Below are positions 44,179 to 54,421 of a DNA stretch of 64,000 nucleotides, piece by piece (the first letter of the stretch is position 1; each line of letters opens with the position of its first letter). Location of the stretch: contig JAJFGF010000048.1 of assembly GCA_021776245.1 (NCBI GenBank), forward strand, positions 1-64,000. Direction: 5' to 3'. This stretch comes from Hyphococcus sp. (GTDB lineage Bacteria > Pseudomonadota > Alphaproteobacteria > Caulobacterales > Parvularculaceae). Under the pieces are notes generated by a model. The model searched no databases, was not told the DNA's origin, and saw nothing but the letters and a program-made list of their open reading frames with translations. Made by a program: the position numbers and the translations under genes.

Positions 44179-45711
44179 GTGTCAAGGTTGGCTGGCTTTA
44201 TTCTTCTGTCATCAGACCAGATGCGCACTGCCGAAGCTGCGGCGATCAAAGCGGGCATTGCGTCGGCGGGTTTGATGGAGGCTGCAGGCAAGCAAACCGC
44301 CAACATTGCGATGCGTGCGTGGACGCAAAGACCGGTCGCCGTGATTTGCGGGCCGGGCAATAATGGCGGCGACGGATTTGTCGCGGCGCGCGTTCTCTCA
44401 GAGGCCGGCTGGCCGGTCAAAATTGCGCTAATGGGCGAGCGCGGCGCCTTGAGCGGTGATGCGCGGTTGATGGCCGATCTGTATGCTGGCGAAATAGCGC
44501 CGATGACGCCGGAAATTCTTGAGGGCGCTGGCCTGATTATTGACGCTTTGTTCGGGACAGGGTTGTCGCGTCCTGTGATTGAAGCGCCGGCGGCGATGAT
44601 CGACGCCATCAACGCATATCAGGCGCCGGTTCTTGCGGTTGATATTCCTTCCGGCATCCACACGGATAATGGGGCATTGCTTGGCGCTGCGGTCAATGCG
44701 GCGCGCACCGTAACCTTTTTCCAAAAAAAGCCCGGCCATGTCCTTTACCCGGGCAGGGCCCATTGCGGCGTCGTCGATGTCGTTGACATTGGCGTCACCG
44801 GTGATCATGCCCGCGAGATCAGGCCGGACACTTTTGAAAATCATCCCGGACTTTGGGGCCGGTATTTTCGCCGGCCGTCACCAACGGGCCATAAATATCA
44901 TCGCGGGTCGGTGATGGTCGTGAGTGGCGGGCCGCTCAATACCGGCGCAGCGCGGCTGGCGGCGCGGGGCGCCTTACGGATTGGCGCAGGGCTTGTCACA
45001 ATTCTTTCGCCGCGCGATGCAGCTGCAGCGAATGCAGCACATCTTACCGCAATCATGGTGAGCCCGGCTGATACTGCTGCTGAGATTGCCGGGCATTTAA
45101 CGGGTGCCGGCAAATATCCAGTGATCGGTGTGATTGGCCCCGCTGCCGGTGTTGGCGGCGCAACACGCGAAAAAACGCTCGCGATCCTCAACAGTAATGC
45201 CGGCGCTGTTCTCGATGCGGATTCGTTGACCAGCTTTGCAGAAGTTCCGCGCGATTTATTTGAAGGCCTTCGGCCCGACGATATTTTAACGCCCCATAGC
45301 GGTGAGTTTCCACGGCTGTTTCCTGATCTTGATTTGGCCGCCGGCAAATTAGCGGCCGCCCGGGCCGCAAGCGCGTTGTCAGGCGCCATTATTGTCCTCA
45401 AAGGCCCTGACACAGTTATTGCGGCGCCTGACGGACGTGCGGCCGTCAATGTCAATGCGCCGCCCGAATTGGCTTCAGCGGGGTCAGGTGATGTTCTTGC
45501 GGGTTTTGCGGCGGGAATGCGCGCGCAAGGCATGCCCGGTTTTGAAGCGGCTTGCGCTGGCGTCTGGTTTCATGGGGCGTGCGGCCAGGCGGCCGGACCT
45601 GGCCTTATTGCCGAAGATCTGCCCGAGGCCGTTCCGGCTGTTTTGCGATCGCTCATGGCGCCGCCGGCTGTGGATGGAGAATCTGCGGCGACGGGTCCTG
45701 CTGCGTCATGA
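44179..45711 (+). CDS. nnr: Bifunctional NAD(P)HX epimerase and ADP/ATP-dependent dehydratase
   Basis: 510 residues with both domains. The N-terminal epimerase has CGPGNNGGDGFVAARVL, LIIDALFGTGLSRPV and VDIPSGIHTDNG. The C-terminal ribokinase-like dehydratase has GSVMVVSGGPLNTGAARLAARG, LTPHSGEFPRLFPD, AAVNVNAPPELASAGSGDVLAGFAAGM and AAVWFHGACG-type ending. It repairs hydrated NADH and NADPH. The first clear start is GTG 44179, but TTG 44188 is equally possible; neither has an ideal ribosome-binding site. It overlaps the next gene by 4 bp. Confidence 0.94.
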   Translation: MSRLAGFILLSSDQMRTAEAAAIKAGIASAGLMEAAGKQTANIAMRAWTQRPVAVICGPGNNGGDGFVAARVLSEAGWPVKIALMGERGALSGDARLMADLYAGEIAPMTPEILEGAGLIIDALFGTGLSRPVIEAPAAMIDAINAYQAPVLAVDIPSGIHTDNGALLGAAVNAARTVTFFQKKPGHVLYPGRAHCGVVDVVDIGVTGDHAREIRPDTFENHPGLWGRYFRRPSPTGHKYHRGSVMVVSGGPLNTGAARLAARGALRIGAGLVTILSPRDAAAANAAHLTAIMVSPADTAAEIAGHLTGAGKYPVIGVIGPAAGVGGATREKTLAILNSNAGAVLDADSLTSFAEVPRDLFEGLRPDDILTPHSGEFPRLFPDLDLAAGKLAAARAASALSGAIIVLKGPDTVIAAPDGRAAVNVNAPPELASAGSGDVLAGFAAGMRAQGMPGFEAACAGVWFHGACGQAAGPGLIAEDLPEAVPAVLRSLMAPPAVDGESAATGPAAS

Positions 45712-46211
45712 CCGAGATATCTGTTCGTCCCGCATGGCCCGGTGACGCAAACGGCATAAACGCTGTATACAACCCTTATATAAAGGGCAGTGCGGCGACA
45801 TTCGAAACACAGGAATATTCTGAAGACGAGCGCACTGGATGGCTGGTCAAGCGCGCTGAAACCGGTCGCCACCCGGTATTTGTCGCGGTCGAAGGCGATC
45901 TATCGATCTGCGGCTTTGCCAATGCCGCGCCGTTCGATGTACGCGGGGCCTATCAAAGCTCGGTGAAAACCTCGGTCTTTGTAACCCCCGAAATCGCGGG
46001 ACGGGGCGTCGCCAAAGCCCTTTATGGCGCCGTGTTTCAGGCGCTGGCCGGCGCCGGCGCGCATCGCGCCTATGCCCTGATCGTCGAGCCCAACCCAGCG
46101 TCCGTCGCCCTTCATGAGGGGTTCGGATTTGCCCATGTTGCGACATTAAATGAGGTTGGCCGCAAGTTTGGCCGCTATCATAATGTGATGTGGTTCGAAA
46201 AACGCCTTTAG
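45708..46211 (+). CDS. GNAT acetyltransferase (phosphinothricin N-acetyltransferase-like)
   Basis: 167 residues from ATG 45708, which overlaps the preceding stop. VRPAWPGDANGINAVYNPYIKGSAATFET is the N-terminal strand-helix of the family. The acetyl-CoA loop reads VFVTPEIAGRGVAKALYGAVF, and YALIVEPNPASVALHEGFGFAHVATLNEVGRKFGRYHNVMWFEK ends it as in PAT/YwnH-type N-acetyltransferases. It probably acetylates an amine or amino acid analogue; the true substrate is unknown. Coupling with nnr suggests co-expression only. Confidence 0.88.
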   Translation: MTEISVRPAWPGDANGINAVYNPYIKGSAATFETQEYSEDERTGWLVKRAETGRHPVFVAVEGDLSICGFANAAPFDVRGAYQSSVKTSVFVTPEIAGRGVAKALYGAVFQALAGAGAHRAYALIVEPNPASVALHEGFGFAHVATLNEVGRKFGRYHNVMWFEKRL

Positions 46212-46292
46212 GGCGCTCGACAGGGTGGTTTTGTCTGTTATAGAAGCCCGCTTTGAAGGGGTCGCAGCGTCCGCCGCGGCCCATTACTATTT

Positions 46293-46377
46293 GCGGATGT
46301 GGCGGAACTGGTAGACGCACTGGATTTAGGTTCCAGCGGGGCAACCCGTGGAGGTTCGAGTCCTCTCATCCGCACCA
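46293..46377 (+). tRNA. tRNA-Leu (anticodon UAG)
   Basis: 85 nt including CCA. Acceptor GCGGATG/CATCCGC, D-arm GGTAGACGC, anticodon loop TTTAGGT (anticodon TAG in DNA), long variable arm GGGGCAACCCG, and T-loop GGTTCGAGTCC. It precedes the trigger factor gene. Confidence 0.97.
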
Positions 46378-46438
46378 GCCTTCGCCAGCGCGCTGGCTTT
46401 GGTTTGGGCGGGCCCACAGGAAGAGACGGCAGGATAAA

Positions 46439-47773
46439 ATGGAAGTCACCGAGAAAAATGCTGAAGGATTGGACCGCCGGTTTCTGGTCAAAGTATCCGC
46501 AGCTGAACTGGATGAAAAGCTCGTCGCGCGCCTGATGGAAATCAAAAATCAGGTGCACCTGAAAGGCTTCCGCAAGGGCAAGGCGCCGGTTTCATTTCTG
46601 AAAAAAATGTACGGCAAAGGCGTGATGGGCGAAATCGTTCAGGAAATCGTCCAGGAAACATCGCAAAAAGCATTCACTGACCGTGAATTGCAGCCGGCGA
46701 CCGCGCCGCATCCGCATTTTCATTCTGATATGGATCAGGTGATCGCCGGCAAGGCGGATCTTGAATATGATGTTCATGCGGAAATTCTGCCCGTCATTGA
46801 GCCGATGGATGTATCCACGCTGAAATTGACTCGGCCGGTTGCCGATATTCCGGACGACGATTTGGAAGATGCGTTAAAAAGCATTGCCGCTCAGCAAACG
46901 TCCTATGCACCGCGCAAAGCAACTGAAAAATCGAAAAAAGACGATATGGCCACCGTTGACTATGTCGGGCGCATTGACGGCGAAGAATTCGCCGGCGGCA
47001 AAGGCGAAAAAGTCGATATCATCCTTGGTTCGGACACCTTCATTCCGGGTTTTGAAAAACAGCTGATCGGCGCCAAAGCCGGCGACGACGTTGAAGTCAA
47101 AGTGACCTTTCCCGATGAATATGGCGCAAAGGATCTCGCGGGCAAGGATGCGGTGTTTGATGTAAAAGTGCTTGAAGTAAAGTCGCCGGAGAAAGTCGCC
47201 ATTGACGATGAGCTCGCCAAAAAAGTCGGCCTTGAAAGCCTCGATGATTTGAAGGCGCGGTTGAAAGAACGAATTGAAAACGACTATAAACAGCTGTCGC
47301 GCGGACATCTGAAACGCGGGCTATTAGACAAGCTCGACGCGGCCCATGAGTTTGAATTGCCGACCGGCATGGTCGACGCCGAATTTAATCAAATCTGGAG
47401 TCAGGTTGAGGCGGCTGAGCGCGACGAAGAAGACAAGGACAAGTCCGAAGAAGAGCTCAAGGTAGAATACCGCAAGATCGCCGAGCGGCGGGTGCGGCTC
47501 GGACTGGTGCTCGCCGAAATTGGCAAACGCGCCGACGTTCAGGTGCCGCAGGAAGATTTGCAGCGTGAGATGATTAATATGGCCCGCGCTTATCCCGGGC
47601 AGGAAAAAGAAGTTCTGGAGTTTTACCAAAAAAATCCTGCCGCCGTGCAGCAACTTCGCGCGCCGCTTTTTGAAGAAAAGGTCGTCGATTACATTCTCGA
47701 GCGGGCGGAGCTGACGGATAAAAAAATATCCAAAGAAAAGTTAATGGAAGATCCGGAAGGCGAAGACATCTAG
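46439..47773 (+). CDS. tig: Trigger factor (peptidyl-prolyl isomerase chaperone)
   Basis: 444 residues from ATG 46439, with AGGA upstream. The ribosome-binding tail motif is GFRKGKAP. A FKBP-type PPIase domain follows (VDYVGRIDGEEFAGGKGEKVDIILGSDTFIPGFEKQLIG), then a C-terminal arm of long helices rich in Glu/Lys (AAERDEEDKDKSEEELKVEY). It binds nascent chains at the ribosome exit tunnel. It leads the tig-clpP-clpX-lon order typical of proteobacteria. The acidic tail DPEGEDI is normal. Confidence 0.96.
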   Translation: MEVTEKNAEGLDRRFLVKVSAAELDEKLVARLMEIKNQVHLKGFRKGKAPVSFLKKMYGKGVMGEIVQEIVQETSQKAFTDRELQPATAPHPHFHSDMDQVIAGKADLEYDVHAEILPVIEPMDVSTLKLTRPVADIPDDDLEDALKSIAAQQTSYAPRKATEKSKKDDMATVDYVGRIDGEEFAGGKGEKVDIILGSDTFIPGFEKQLIGAKAGDDVEVKVTFPDEYGAKDLAGKDAVFDVKVLEVKSPEKVAIDDELAKKVGLESLDDLKARLKERIENDYKQLSRGHLKRGLLDKLDAAHEFELPTGMVDAEFNQIWSQVEAAERDEEDKDKSEEELKVEYRKIAERRVRLGLVLAEIGKRADVQVPQEDLQREMINMARAYPGQEKEVLEFYQKNPAAVQQLRAPLFEEKVVDYILERAELTDKKISKEKLMEDPEGEDI

Positions 47774-48051
47774 GCGCTCTCGCATTGCCGATTGGGGCAT
47801 ATCCGGAATCCAGGGAAACTAGGTCCGTTTCTATGCCGAGACGGGTTTTTGAGCTCAGTTTGGAATTTCCTGGCGGCTGCCCGGAGGGGCCAGGTCAAAC
47901 AAAATCTTGCTTTTTCAAGAGAATAACCCTCGCTTAAGTGCGCGCCGCTATAGTCGTAGGCCACGGGGTGGCGCTGACGCATTTCGCCCCCATGTTAAGC
48001 TGGTTGTGTTAACGGGCGCAGGTTCGTCCAAATTGCGATAAGAGGACTTCG

Positions 48052-48684
48052 ATGAAAGATCCCCACGATATTTTCATGAATACGCTCGTGCCGATGGTGG
48101 TCGAGCAATCAAGCCGCGGCGAGCGGGCCTATGATATTTATTCACGGCTCTTAAAAGAGCGGATCATTTTCCTTTCCGGGCCGGTCCATGATCAGGTTTC
48201 CACCCTGATCGTCGCTCAGCTTTTGTTTCTGGAGGCCGAAAACCCCAAAAAGGAAATTGCATTATATATTAACTCGCCAGGCGGCTCAGTTTCCGCCGGA
48301 CTCGCGATGTATGATACGATGCGATATATCCGCCCCGCAGTGTCCACCATGTGCGTTGGGATGGCGGCGTCAATGGGGTCGCTTTTGCTCACGGCAGGCG
48401 AAAAAGACCTGCGGTTTTCTCTGCCGAATTCTCGGGTGATGGTGCACCAGCCGTCCGGCGGGGTTCAGGGCCAAGCCTCAGATATTGAACGCCACGCCCA
48501 GGACATTATCAAATTGAAGCGCCGGATGAACGAGATTTATGTGGAGCATACCGGTCAGTCCTATGAAATCATTGAAAAAACCCTTGATCGGGATCATTTC
48601 ATGACCCCCGAAGAAGCGGTAGAATTCGGCCTGATCGATAAAGTGTTGTCCGAAAGGGCGGCCCCGAGTGACGGGGATGCTTGA
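48052..48684 (+). CDS. clpP: ATP-dependent Clp protease proteolytic subunit
   Basis: 210 residues. [45 protein letters not shown] is the standard N-terminus. The catalytic triad is Ser in [11 protein letters not shown], His in [10 protein letters not shown] and Asp in LDRDHFMT. The tetradecamer degrades proteins delivered by ClpX, encoded 200 bp downstream. A ribosome-binding site AGAGGA precedes it. Confidence 0.97.
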   Translation: MKDPHDIFMNTLVPMVVEQSSRGERAYDIYSRLLKERIIFLSGPVHDQVSTLIVAQLLFLEAENPKKEIALYINSPGGSVSAGLAMYDTMRYIRPAVSTMCVGMAASMGSLLLTAGEKDLRFSLPNSRVMVHQPSGGVQGQASDIERHAQDIIKLKRRMNEIYVEHTGQSYEIIEKTLDRDHFMTPEEAVEFGLIDKVLSERAAPSDGDA

Positions 48685-48884
48685 TTTTTGCGGTAAACAT
48701 TAACCAAAAAAGGAAAAGGTTCCTTGATTGGTTTAGTTGAATTATGGTCGAATGTTTCTAATTTCCGGGGTGCTGGCGCCCTTCATGCACCTTCCCCCGG
48801 AATTTGGCGGTCCCGTTTCGGTCGGGGCCTGCGCCGGGGCTTCCCGGTCCGCCAAGCGCGGCGCTGACAAGGAGTTTGGTTAGA

Positions 48885-50168
48885 GTGAGCAAGATTGGCG
48901 GAAAAAGCGGCAGTGACGGGAAAAACACCCTTTACTGTTCATTTTGCGGAAAGAGCCAGCACGAGGTCAGGAAGCTGATTGCCGGCCCGACGGTATTCAT
49001 CTGTGATGAATGCGTCGAATTGTGTATGGATATCATTCGCGAGGAATCAAAATCATCCCTTGTTAAGGCTGGCGACGGCGTACCGAGCCCGCAGCAGATT
49101 CACAAAGTCCTTGATGATTATGTGATCGGTCAAAGTCAGGCAAAGCGGGTTTTGGCGGTTGCCGTTCATAACCATTTCAAGCGTCTTAACCACGCTGCGA
49201 AAAACAACGATGTGGAACTCGCTAAATCGAATATCTTGCTGATCGGACCAACCGGCTCGGGCAAGACGCTGCTTGCGCAAACGCTCGCGCGTATCCTCGA
49301 CGTGCCATTTACCATGGCTGATGCAACAACGCTGACCGAAGCGGGTTATGTCGGCGAGGATGTCGAAAATATCATTCTCAAATTGCTCCAATCCGCTGAC
49401 TATAATGTCGAGCGCGCTCAGCGCGGCATCGTTTATATTGACGAGGTCGACAAGATCAGCCGTAAGTCTGACAACCCTTCAATCACACGCGACGTATCGG
49501 GTGAAGGCGTTCAGCAGGCGCTGTTGAAGATTATGGAGGGCACTGTTGCATCGGTGCCGCCGCAAGGTGGACGCAAACATCCGCAGCAAGAGTTTCTGCA
49601 AGTCGATACAACGAATATTTTGTTCATCGTCGGCGGCGCATTTGCGGGGCTTGAAAAAGTTATCGCCAATCGCGGCGCAGGATCCTCGATCGGGTTTGGC
49701 GCGGAAGTGAAAAGCGCGGACGACCGCCGGATTGGCGCCATCCTGCAGGAAGTCGAGCCTGAAGATTTGCTGAAATTCGGATTGATTCCTGAATTCGTCG
49801 GACGCCTGCCGGTAATTGCGACGCTGGAAGATCTCGATGAAGACGCGTTGGTGCAAATTCTAACAACGCCGAAGAACGCGCTGATCAAACAATATCAGCG
49901 CCTGTTCGAAATGGAGGACGTCAAGCTGACCTTTACGGAAGATGCAAGATCGGCGATTGCCCGCCGCGCCATCGGCCGCAAAACCGGCGCACGGGGCCTT
50001 CGTTCGATCATGGAAGGTATTTTGCTCGATTCGATGTTCGAGCTGCCGACCCTCGAGGGCGTCGTAGAGGTCGTGGTCAATGGCGAAGTTGTCGATGGCA
50101 ACGCAAAGCCGCTTTATATTTATGCTGACCGCGAAAATGACGCGATCGAGGCCGACGCCAGCGCCTAG
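48885..50168 (+). CDS. clpX: ClpX ATPase subunit
   Basis: 427 residues from GTG 48885 with AAGGAG upstream; a longer in-frame extension is not homologous. The N-terminal zinc domain has Cys18, Cys21, Cys40 and Cys43. The AAA+ domain has Walker A GPTGSGKT, Walker [11 protein letters not shown], the pore loop GYVGED and arginine-finger segment. [11 protein letters not shown] and the C-terminal [24 protein letters not shown] are typical. It unfolds tagged substrates for ClpP. Its stop codon lies within a dispersed repeat. Confidence 0.97.
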   Translation: MSKIGGKSGSDGKNTLYCSFCGKSQHEVRKLIAGPTVFICDECVELCMDIIREESKSSLVKAGDGVPSPQQIHKVLDDYVIGQSQAKRVLAVAVHNHFKRLNHAAKNNDVELAKSNILLIGPTGSGKTLLAQTLARILDVPFTMADATTLTEAGYVGEDVENIILKLLQSADYNVERAQRGIVYIDEVDKISRKSDNPSITRDVSGEGVQQALLKIMEGTVASVPPQGGRKHPQQEFLQVDTTNILFIVGGAFAGLEKVIANRGAGSSIGFGAEVKSADDRRIGAILQEVEPEDLLKFGLIPEFVGRLPVIATLEDLDEDALVQILTTPKNALIKQYQRLFEMEDVKLTFTEDARSAIARRAIGRKTGARGLRSIMEGILLDSMFELPTLEGVVEVVVNGEVVDGNAKPLYIYADRENDAIEADASA

Positions 50169-50266
50169 GGCGTTTCCGAGATACGGTGGGCCGCGGTTTG
50201 TCGCGTCCGACCGCGGAAGGCGGCCAAGATTTTGGTCAGCGCGCCGTGGCGCGCGGAAATGCGCTG
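50166..50266. repeat. Dispersed repeat (family B, copy 2)
   Basis: It begins TAGGGCGTTTCCGAGATA, as in the copy upstream of glnA, and ends GGAAATGCGCTGG. The interior differs, with CCGCGG-based arms. The repeat includes the clpX stop. The rest of the 344-bp gap before lon (50267-50512) has no other recognisable feature. Confidence 0.75.
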
Positions 50267-50512
50267 GAATCGCTGGTTTTCCACGATGGCGTCCTGACGC
50301 CTTGCAATCGCGGCAATTAACGCCACATTAAACCCGTCTTCGCCGCCGCTAGCTAAGCGGCGGTTCGGCGTCTTAAGGGCTCCTTTGCCCAATTGCGCTA
50401 TGTTTTTCCCATAGTTGCGTCGATGCCCGAACCGCCGCCCAATGGGGCGAGTAATTTTGTGACCCGAGCAGGCGCTGGAATCATCCGGGCCTTCTCCGCC
50501 AGGAGCTTATTG

Positions 50513-52903
50513 ATGAGTGATAGTGTGAATTACCCAGTGTTGCCTTTGCGCGATATCGTTGTGTTTCCGAGCATGATTGTGCCGCTTTTCGTCGGGCGCG
50601 AGAAGTCCGTCAATGCGCTCGAAAATGTGATGCAAAACGACAAAAAAATTCTGCTCGTGGCGCAAAAAGATGCTGGCGATGATGATCCGGAGACAAACGA
50701 TATTTTTGAAGTCGGCGTGATTGCGTCTATTCTGCAATTGTTGAAGCTGCCTGACGGCACCGTAAAGGTGCTTGTCGAAGGCGAGGGCCGCGCCAGGATC
50801 ACCGCGTTTACGCGCACTGATGAATATTTTGAAGCCGAGGCTGAGTTTATTGCTGAGACTGCTAGCGAAGATACGGAAATTGAAGCGCTGGCGCGATCAA
50901 TCGTCGGCCATTTCGAATCTTATGTTAAGCTGAACAAGCGCGTTCCGCCGGAAGTTATTGTTTCGGTCAACCAGATTGATGATTATTCAAAGCTTGCAGA
51001 TACTGTCGCATCACATCTCAATATAAAGATCGCCGAAAAACAGGAGCTTCTTGAAATCGCGCCGGTCGCCGAACGTCTTGAGCGTGTTTATGCGCTGATG
51101 GAAGGCGAGATGAGCGTACTCCAGGTGGAGAAGAAAATTCGCAATCGCGTCAAACGGCAAATGGAGAAGACGCAACGCGAATATTATCTCAATGAGCAAA
51201 TGAAGGCGATCCAAAAGGAGCTTGGTGAGGGCGATGACGGCCGCGATGAGCTGTCTGAGCTGGAAGAAAAACTCGCAAAGACAAAGCTTTCAAAGGAAGC
51301 GCGCACCAAAGCTGACGCTGAGTTAAAAAAGCTTCGTCAGATGTCGCCGATGTCGGCGGAATCGACTGTAGTCCGCAATTATCTCGACTGGCTGATCTCG
51401 ATTCCGTGGAACAATCGGTCGAAAGTGAAAACCGACCTCGCGAAAGCGCAGGAAATTCTCGACGCCGATCACTACAGTCTCGATAAGGTCAAGGAACGGA
51501 TTGTTGAATATCTCGCCGTTCAAAAGCGGATAAGCAAATTAAAAGGTCCGATCCTGTGTCTGGTCGGCCCGCCGGGTGTCGGCAAGACATCGCTTGGAAA
51601 ATCGATTGCTAACGCTACGGGCCGCGAATTTGTGCGCGTCTCTCTCGGCGGCGTGCGCGATGAGGCGGAAATTCGCGGGCATCGTCGAACCTATATCGGT
51701 TCGATGCCGGGCAAGATCATTCAATCGATGAAGAAAGCCAAAAAATCAAATCCGTTATTTCTGCTCGATGAAATTGACAAAATGGGCCATGATTTTCGCG
51801 GCGACCCCGCATCGGCGCTTTTAGAGGTGCTCGATCCTGAACAAAATGGGACCTTTCAGGACCATTATCTTGAAGTCGATTACGATCTTTCAGACGTCAT
51901 GTTTATTACAACGGCCAATAGCCTCAACATGCCGCAGCCATTGCTGGATCGCATGGAGATCATTCGTATTCCGGGATATACGGAAGACGAAAAAATCCAG
52001 ATTGCGCGCCGCCATCTCATTCCGAAAATCATCGAAAATCACGGGCTGAAAGACGGAGAATGGACGATTACCGATGATGGGTTGATGTCGCTTATTCGGC
52101 ATTACACCCGTGAAGCGGGCGTCAGAAATCTCGAGCGCGAACTTGCGCGCCTCGCGCGCAAAGCGGTGCGTGAACTCGAGACTACCGACGTGAAGGTTTT
52201 TGACGTGACGGAAGAAAATCTCGATCAATATTCTGGCGTGCAGAAATTCCGTCATGGCGCAATCGACGGCGATGACAAAATCGGCGTTGTCACAGGTTTG
52301 GCCTGGACGTCTGTCGGCGGTGAAATATTAACAATCGAAGCCGTCAAAATGCCCGGCAAAGGTAAAATGACGCCGACTGGCAACCTCAAAGAGGTGATGC
52401 AAGAGTCAGTATCGGCGGCGTCGTCTTACGTACGCAGCCGCGCAGCGGAGTTCGGCATTGAGCCGCCGCTGTTTGAACGCACCGACATTCATATCCATGT
52501 GCCGGAAGGCGCGACACCGAAAGACGGGCCGTCAGCGGGCGTCGCCATGGCGACGGCAATTGTCTCTGTGCTAACCGGTATTCCGGTGCACAAGGATGTC
52601 GCAATGACCGGCGAGATATCCCTGCGGGGCCGTGTGCTGGCGATTGGCGGTCTAAAGGAAAAACTTCTTGCAGCGCTTCGCGCCGGCACGAAGACCGTAC
52701 TGATCCCGGAAGAAAACGAAAAAGACCTCGCGGAAATTCCCGATAACGTCCAGGCCGGCATGAGGATCATCCCGGTTACGACCGTTGATGACGTTCTGGC
52801 CCACGCTTTGACCCGTAAACTGACGCCAATTGACTGGAACGAGCCGGTGACTCCGGCGACAACCGGCGGTGCCGGGAGCGACGAGCCGGTGATCACACAC
52901 TGA
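50513..52903 (+). CDS. lon: ATP-dependent Lon protease
   Basis: 796 residues from ATG 50513, with AGGAG upstream; an extension to 50393 (TTG) is not homologous. The N-terminal substrate domain starts [23 protein letters not shown]. The AAA+ module has [14 protein letters not shown] (Walker A) and [12 protein letters not shown] (Walker B). The protease domain has the Ser in [14 protein letters not shown] and Lys in [20 protein letters not shown]. It degrades damaged and regulatory proteins. A terminator follows it. Confidence 0.97.
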   Translation: MSDSVNYPVLPLRDIVVFPSMIVPLFVGREKSVNALENVMQNDKKILLVAQKDAGDDDPETNDIFEVGVIASILQLLKLPDGTVKVLVEGEGRARITAFTRTDEYFEAEAEFIAETASEDTEIEALARSIVGHFESYVKLNKRVPPEVIVSVNQIDDYSKLADTVASHLNIKIAEKQELLEIAPVAERLERVYALMEGEMSVLQVEKKIRNRVKRQMEKTQREYYLNEQMKAIQKELGEGDDGRDELSELEEKLAKTKLSKEARTKADAELKKLRQMSPMSAESTVVRNYLDWLISIPWNNRSKVKTDLAKAQEILDADHYSLDKVKERIVEYLAVQKRISKLKGPILCLVGPPGVGKTSLGKSIANATGREFVRVSLGGVRDEAEIRGHRRTYIGSMPGKIIQSMKKAKKSNPLFLLDEIDKMGHDFRGDPASALLEVLDPEQNGTFQDHYLEVDYDLSDVMFITTANSLNMPQPLLDRMEIIRIPGYTEDEKIQIARRHLIPKIIENHGLKDGEWTITDDGLMSLIRHYTREAGVRNLERELARLARKAVRELETTDVKVFDVTEENLDQYSGVQKFRHGAIDGDDKIGVVTGLAWTSVGGEILTIEAVKMPGKGKMTPTGNLKEVMQESVSAASSYVRSRAAEFGIEPPLFERTDIHIHVPEGATPKDGPSAGVAMATAIVSVLTGIPVHKDVAMTGEISLRGRVLAIGGLKEKLLAALRAGTKTVLIPEENEKDLAEIPDNVQAGMRIIPVTTVDDVLAHALTRKLTPIDWNEPVTPATTGGAGSDEPVITH

Positions 52904-52927
52904 GATTGTCCAACCTTTGACAAAGGG

Positions 52928-52960
52928 CGCGACCCCATGCCCGGGGCTCGCGTCTTTTTT
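52928..52960 (+). terminator. Intrinsic terminator after lon
   Basis: The arms CGCGACCCC and GGGGCTCGCG pair (one bulged C) around ATGCCC, followed by TCTTTTTT. It lies 25 bp after the lon stop. Confidence 0.8.
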
Positions 52961-52980
52961 GTTTCTCGTTAATAGCCTAA

Positions 52981-53325
52981 ATGACAGACATGGATATTCC
53001 CAAGGGCAAAATGGCCTCAGACGACTGTATAACTATGGCCGAAGTGCGCGAGGAAATTGACCGCCTCGACCGCGTTTTGGTGAAACTGATCGCTGAACGG
53101 CAGGGTTATATCGAAGCCGCAGCGCGAATTAAGCCTCGTAAGGATGAAGTGCGTCTGCCCTGGCGGATCGAGGATGTGGTCGCCAAAGTGCTCGCTGAGG
53201 CAAGCAAACAAGGGCTTTCAAAACGAATCGCCGAGCCGGTTTGGCGCGAATTGATCGACCGATGCATCGAGCACGAACACGAAATCTGGGAAAATGCCCA
53301 TATTTCCGATACTGAAAAAGTCTAG
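52981..53325 (+). CDS. AroQ-type chorismate mutase
   Basis: 114 residues, a single all-helical domain. EVREEIDRLDRVLVKLIAERQGYIEAAARIK is the first helix with the conserved Arg/Lys of the active site. KDEVRLPWRIEDVVAKVLAEASKQGLSKRIAEPVWRELIDRCIEHEHEIW completes the fold, with Arg and Glu/Gln positions. It rearranges chorismate to prephenate (or may resemble a pyruvate-lyase-type domain). The start could also be one of the downstream ATGs (M11 or M19). It is single-domain without a prephenate dehydratase. Placement between lon and hup is not obviously functional. Confidence 0.85.
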   Translation: MTDMDIPKGKMASDDCITMAEVREEIDRLDRVLVKLIAERQGYIEAAARIKPRKDEVRLPWRIEDVVAKVLAEASKQGLSKRIAEPVWRELIDRCIEHEHEIWENAHISDTEKV

Positions 53326-53472
53326 AAGTTTCAACGGCTTACCTGGGCTGTGGAAAGCAAACCCTTATTTTACGCCATTTTTACTTGGCGAAGCCTGTTT
53401 TTGCGCGCGATAAAGTTGGCCTTCGTTACTGAATCCCCCAATTCCAGGACCTCAAACAGAAAGGGCTGAGGA

Positions 53473-53745
53473 ATGAATAAGAACGAATTTATCGATAAAG
53501 TTGCCGGCATGGCGGATATGAGCAAGTCGGAAGCGGCCAAAGCGGTTGATGCCGTTTTCGACGCTGTCACAAAAGCGCTGCAGGCTGGCGATGACGTCCG
53601 CCTCGTCGGCTTTGGGACCTTCTCCGCCGCTCAGCGCAAAGCGCGAGACGGCCGCAATCCCCGCACCGGCGAGACGATCAAGATTCCGGCTTCCATTCAG
53701 CCGAAATTTTCCGCGGGCAAGGGTTTAAAAGACGCCTTGAACTAG
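53473..53745 (+). CDS. hup: HU-family DNA-binding protein
   Basis: 90 residues. MNKNEFIDKVAGMADMSKSEAAKAVDAVFDAVTKALQAGDDVRLVGFGTFSAAQRKARDGRNPRTGETIKIPAS is the complete family pattern, with the RNPRTGE beta-arm turn. It binds and bends DNA as a homo- or heterodimer. It lies after lon, as is common in proteobacteria, and ends before a strong terminator. Confidence 0.97.
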   Translation: MNKNEFIDKVAGMADMSKSEAAKAVDAVFDAVTKALQAGDDVRLVGFGTFSAAQRKARDGRNPRTGETIKIPASIQPKFSAGKGLKDALN

Positions 53746-53761
53746 CCTTGATGCTAACTGT

Positions 53762-53804
53762 AAAAACGCCGGCTGCCGATAATTTCGCGCACCGGCGTTT
53801 TTTT
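53762..53804 (+). terminator. Intrinsic terminator after hup
   Basis: AAAAACGCCGG pairs with CCGGCGTTTTT; the run of seven T follows the stem. The A-run on the other side makes it usable in both directions. Confidence 0.85.
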
Positions 53805-53898
53805 GAGTGGCGCTGTTTGGGCGTCAATCGGCGCTTGCAGCGCAGCGCCCCTCGCGCTAGGACAGCGCCCCGCGCAACGGCCAAGCGTGGCGACTAAC

Positions 53899-53974
53899 GG
53901 GCGGTTAGCTCAGCTGGTAGAGCATCTCGTTTACACCGAGAGGGTCGGCGGTTCGAACCCGTCACCGCCCACCA
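53899..53974 (+). tRNA. tRNA-Val (anticodon UAC)
   Basis: 76 nt with CCA. Acceptor GGGCGGT, D-arm GCTCAGCTGGTAGAGC, anticodon loop TTTACAC (anticodon TAC in DNA), and T-loop GGTTCGAACCC. It stands after the hup terminator. Confidence 0.97.
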
Positions 53975-54421
53975 TTCGCAATCCGATTGAAACTTCGGTT
54001 TTTCGAGAAATCCGGCGACTGCAAGCAGTCTTGCGGCTCATCCATGCAAATTTTTTATTCTCCGTGATCCATATTTCCGTAGACAGATGAAGAAGGGGAA
54101 TGGGTTTTGGCGTTGGGCGATCTGATCGCGGAAATTTGAGTGCTGTTGCGGCTTGCGCCTCTAAAAGGGTCGGCGGCAAATGCCTAACTGGGGATAATTC
54201 GGATGGCGCCCGCAGCTTCTTGTCCAATATGGTGAAATCACAATGTCGACCAAGGTTACAACCATTGCGGGGAACTAAAAATAGATGTTTGTGTCATTGA
54301 CGCCATCGAATGTATTGGGATTTGTGTTTGGCGTTCAAATCCTGCCGATCGTGTGGATCAACAGTATGAAATATTTCGGTCGCTGATGATTAAGGCCGCA
54401 GGCTAATTTTACGAGGGACTA
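53975..54421. other. Intergenic gap without convincing gene
   Basis: About 447 bp between tRNA-Val and trxB. Short frames on both strands have no ribosome-binding site or family similarity. No strong hairpin terminator was noted. It contains the trxB promoter somewhere near its right end. Confidence 0.45.

Noticed and set aside
50393-50512. Extended N-terminus of Lon
   Set aside because: The extension starts with TTG and has no similarity to Lon, whose conserved N-terminus begins after ATG 50513.
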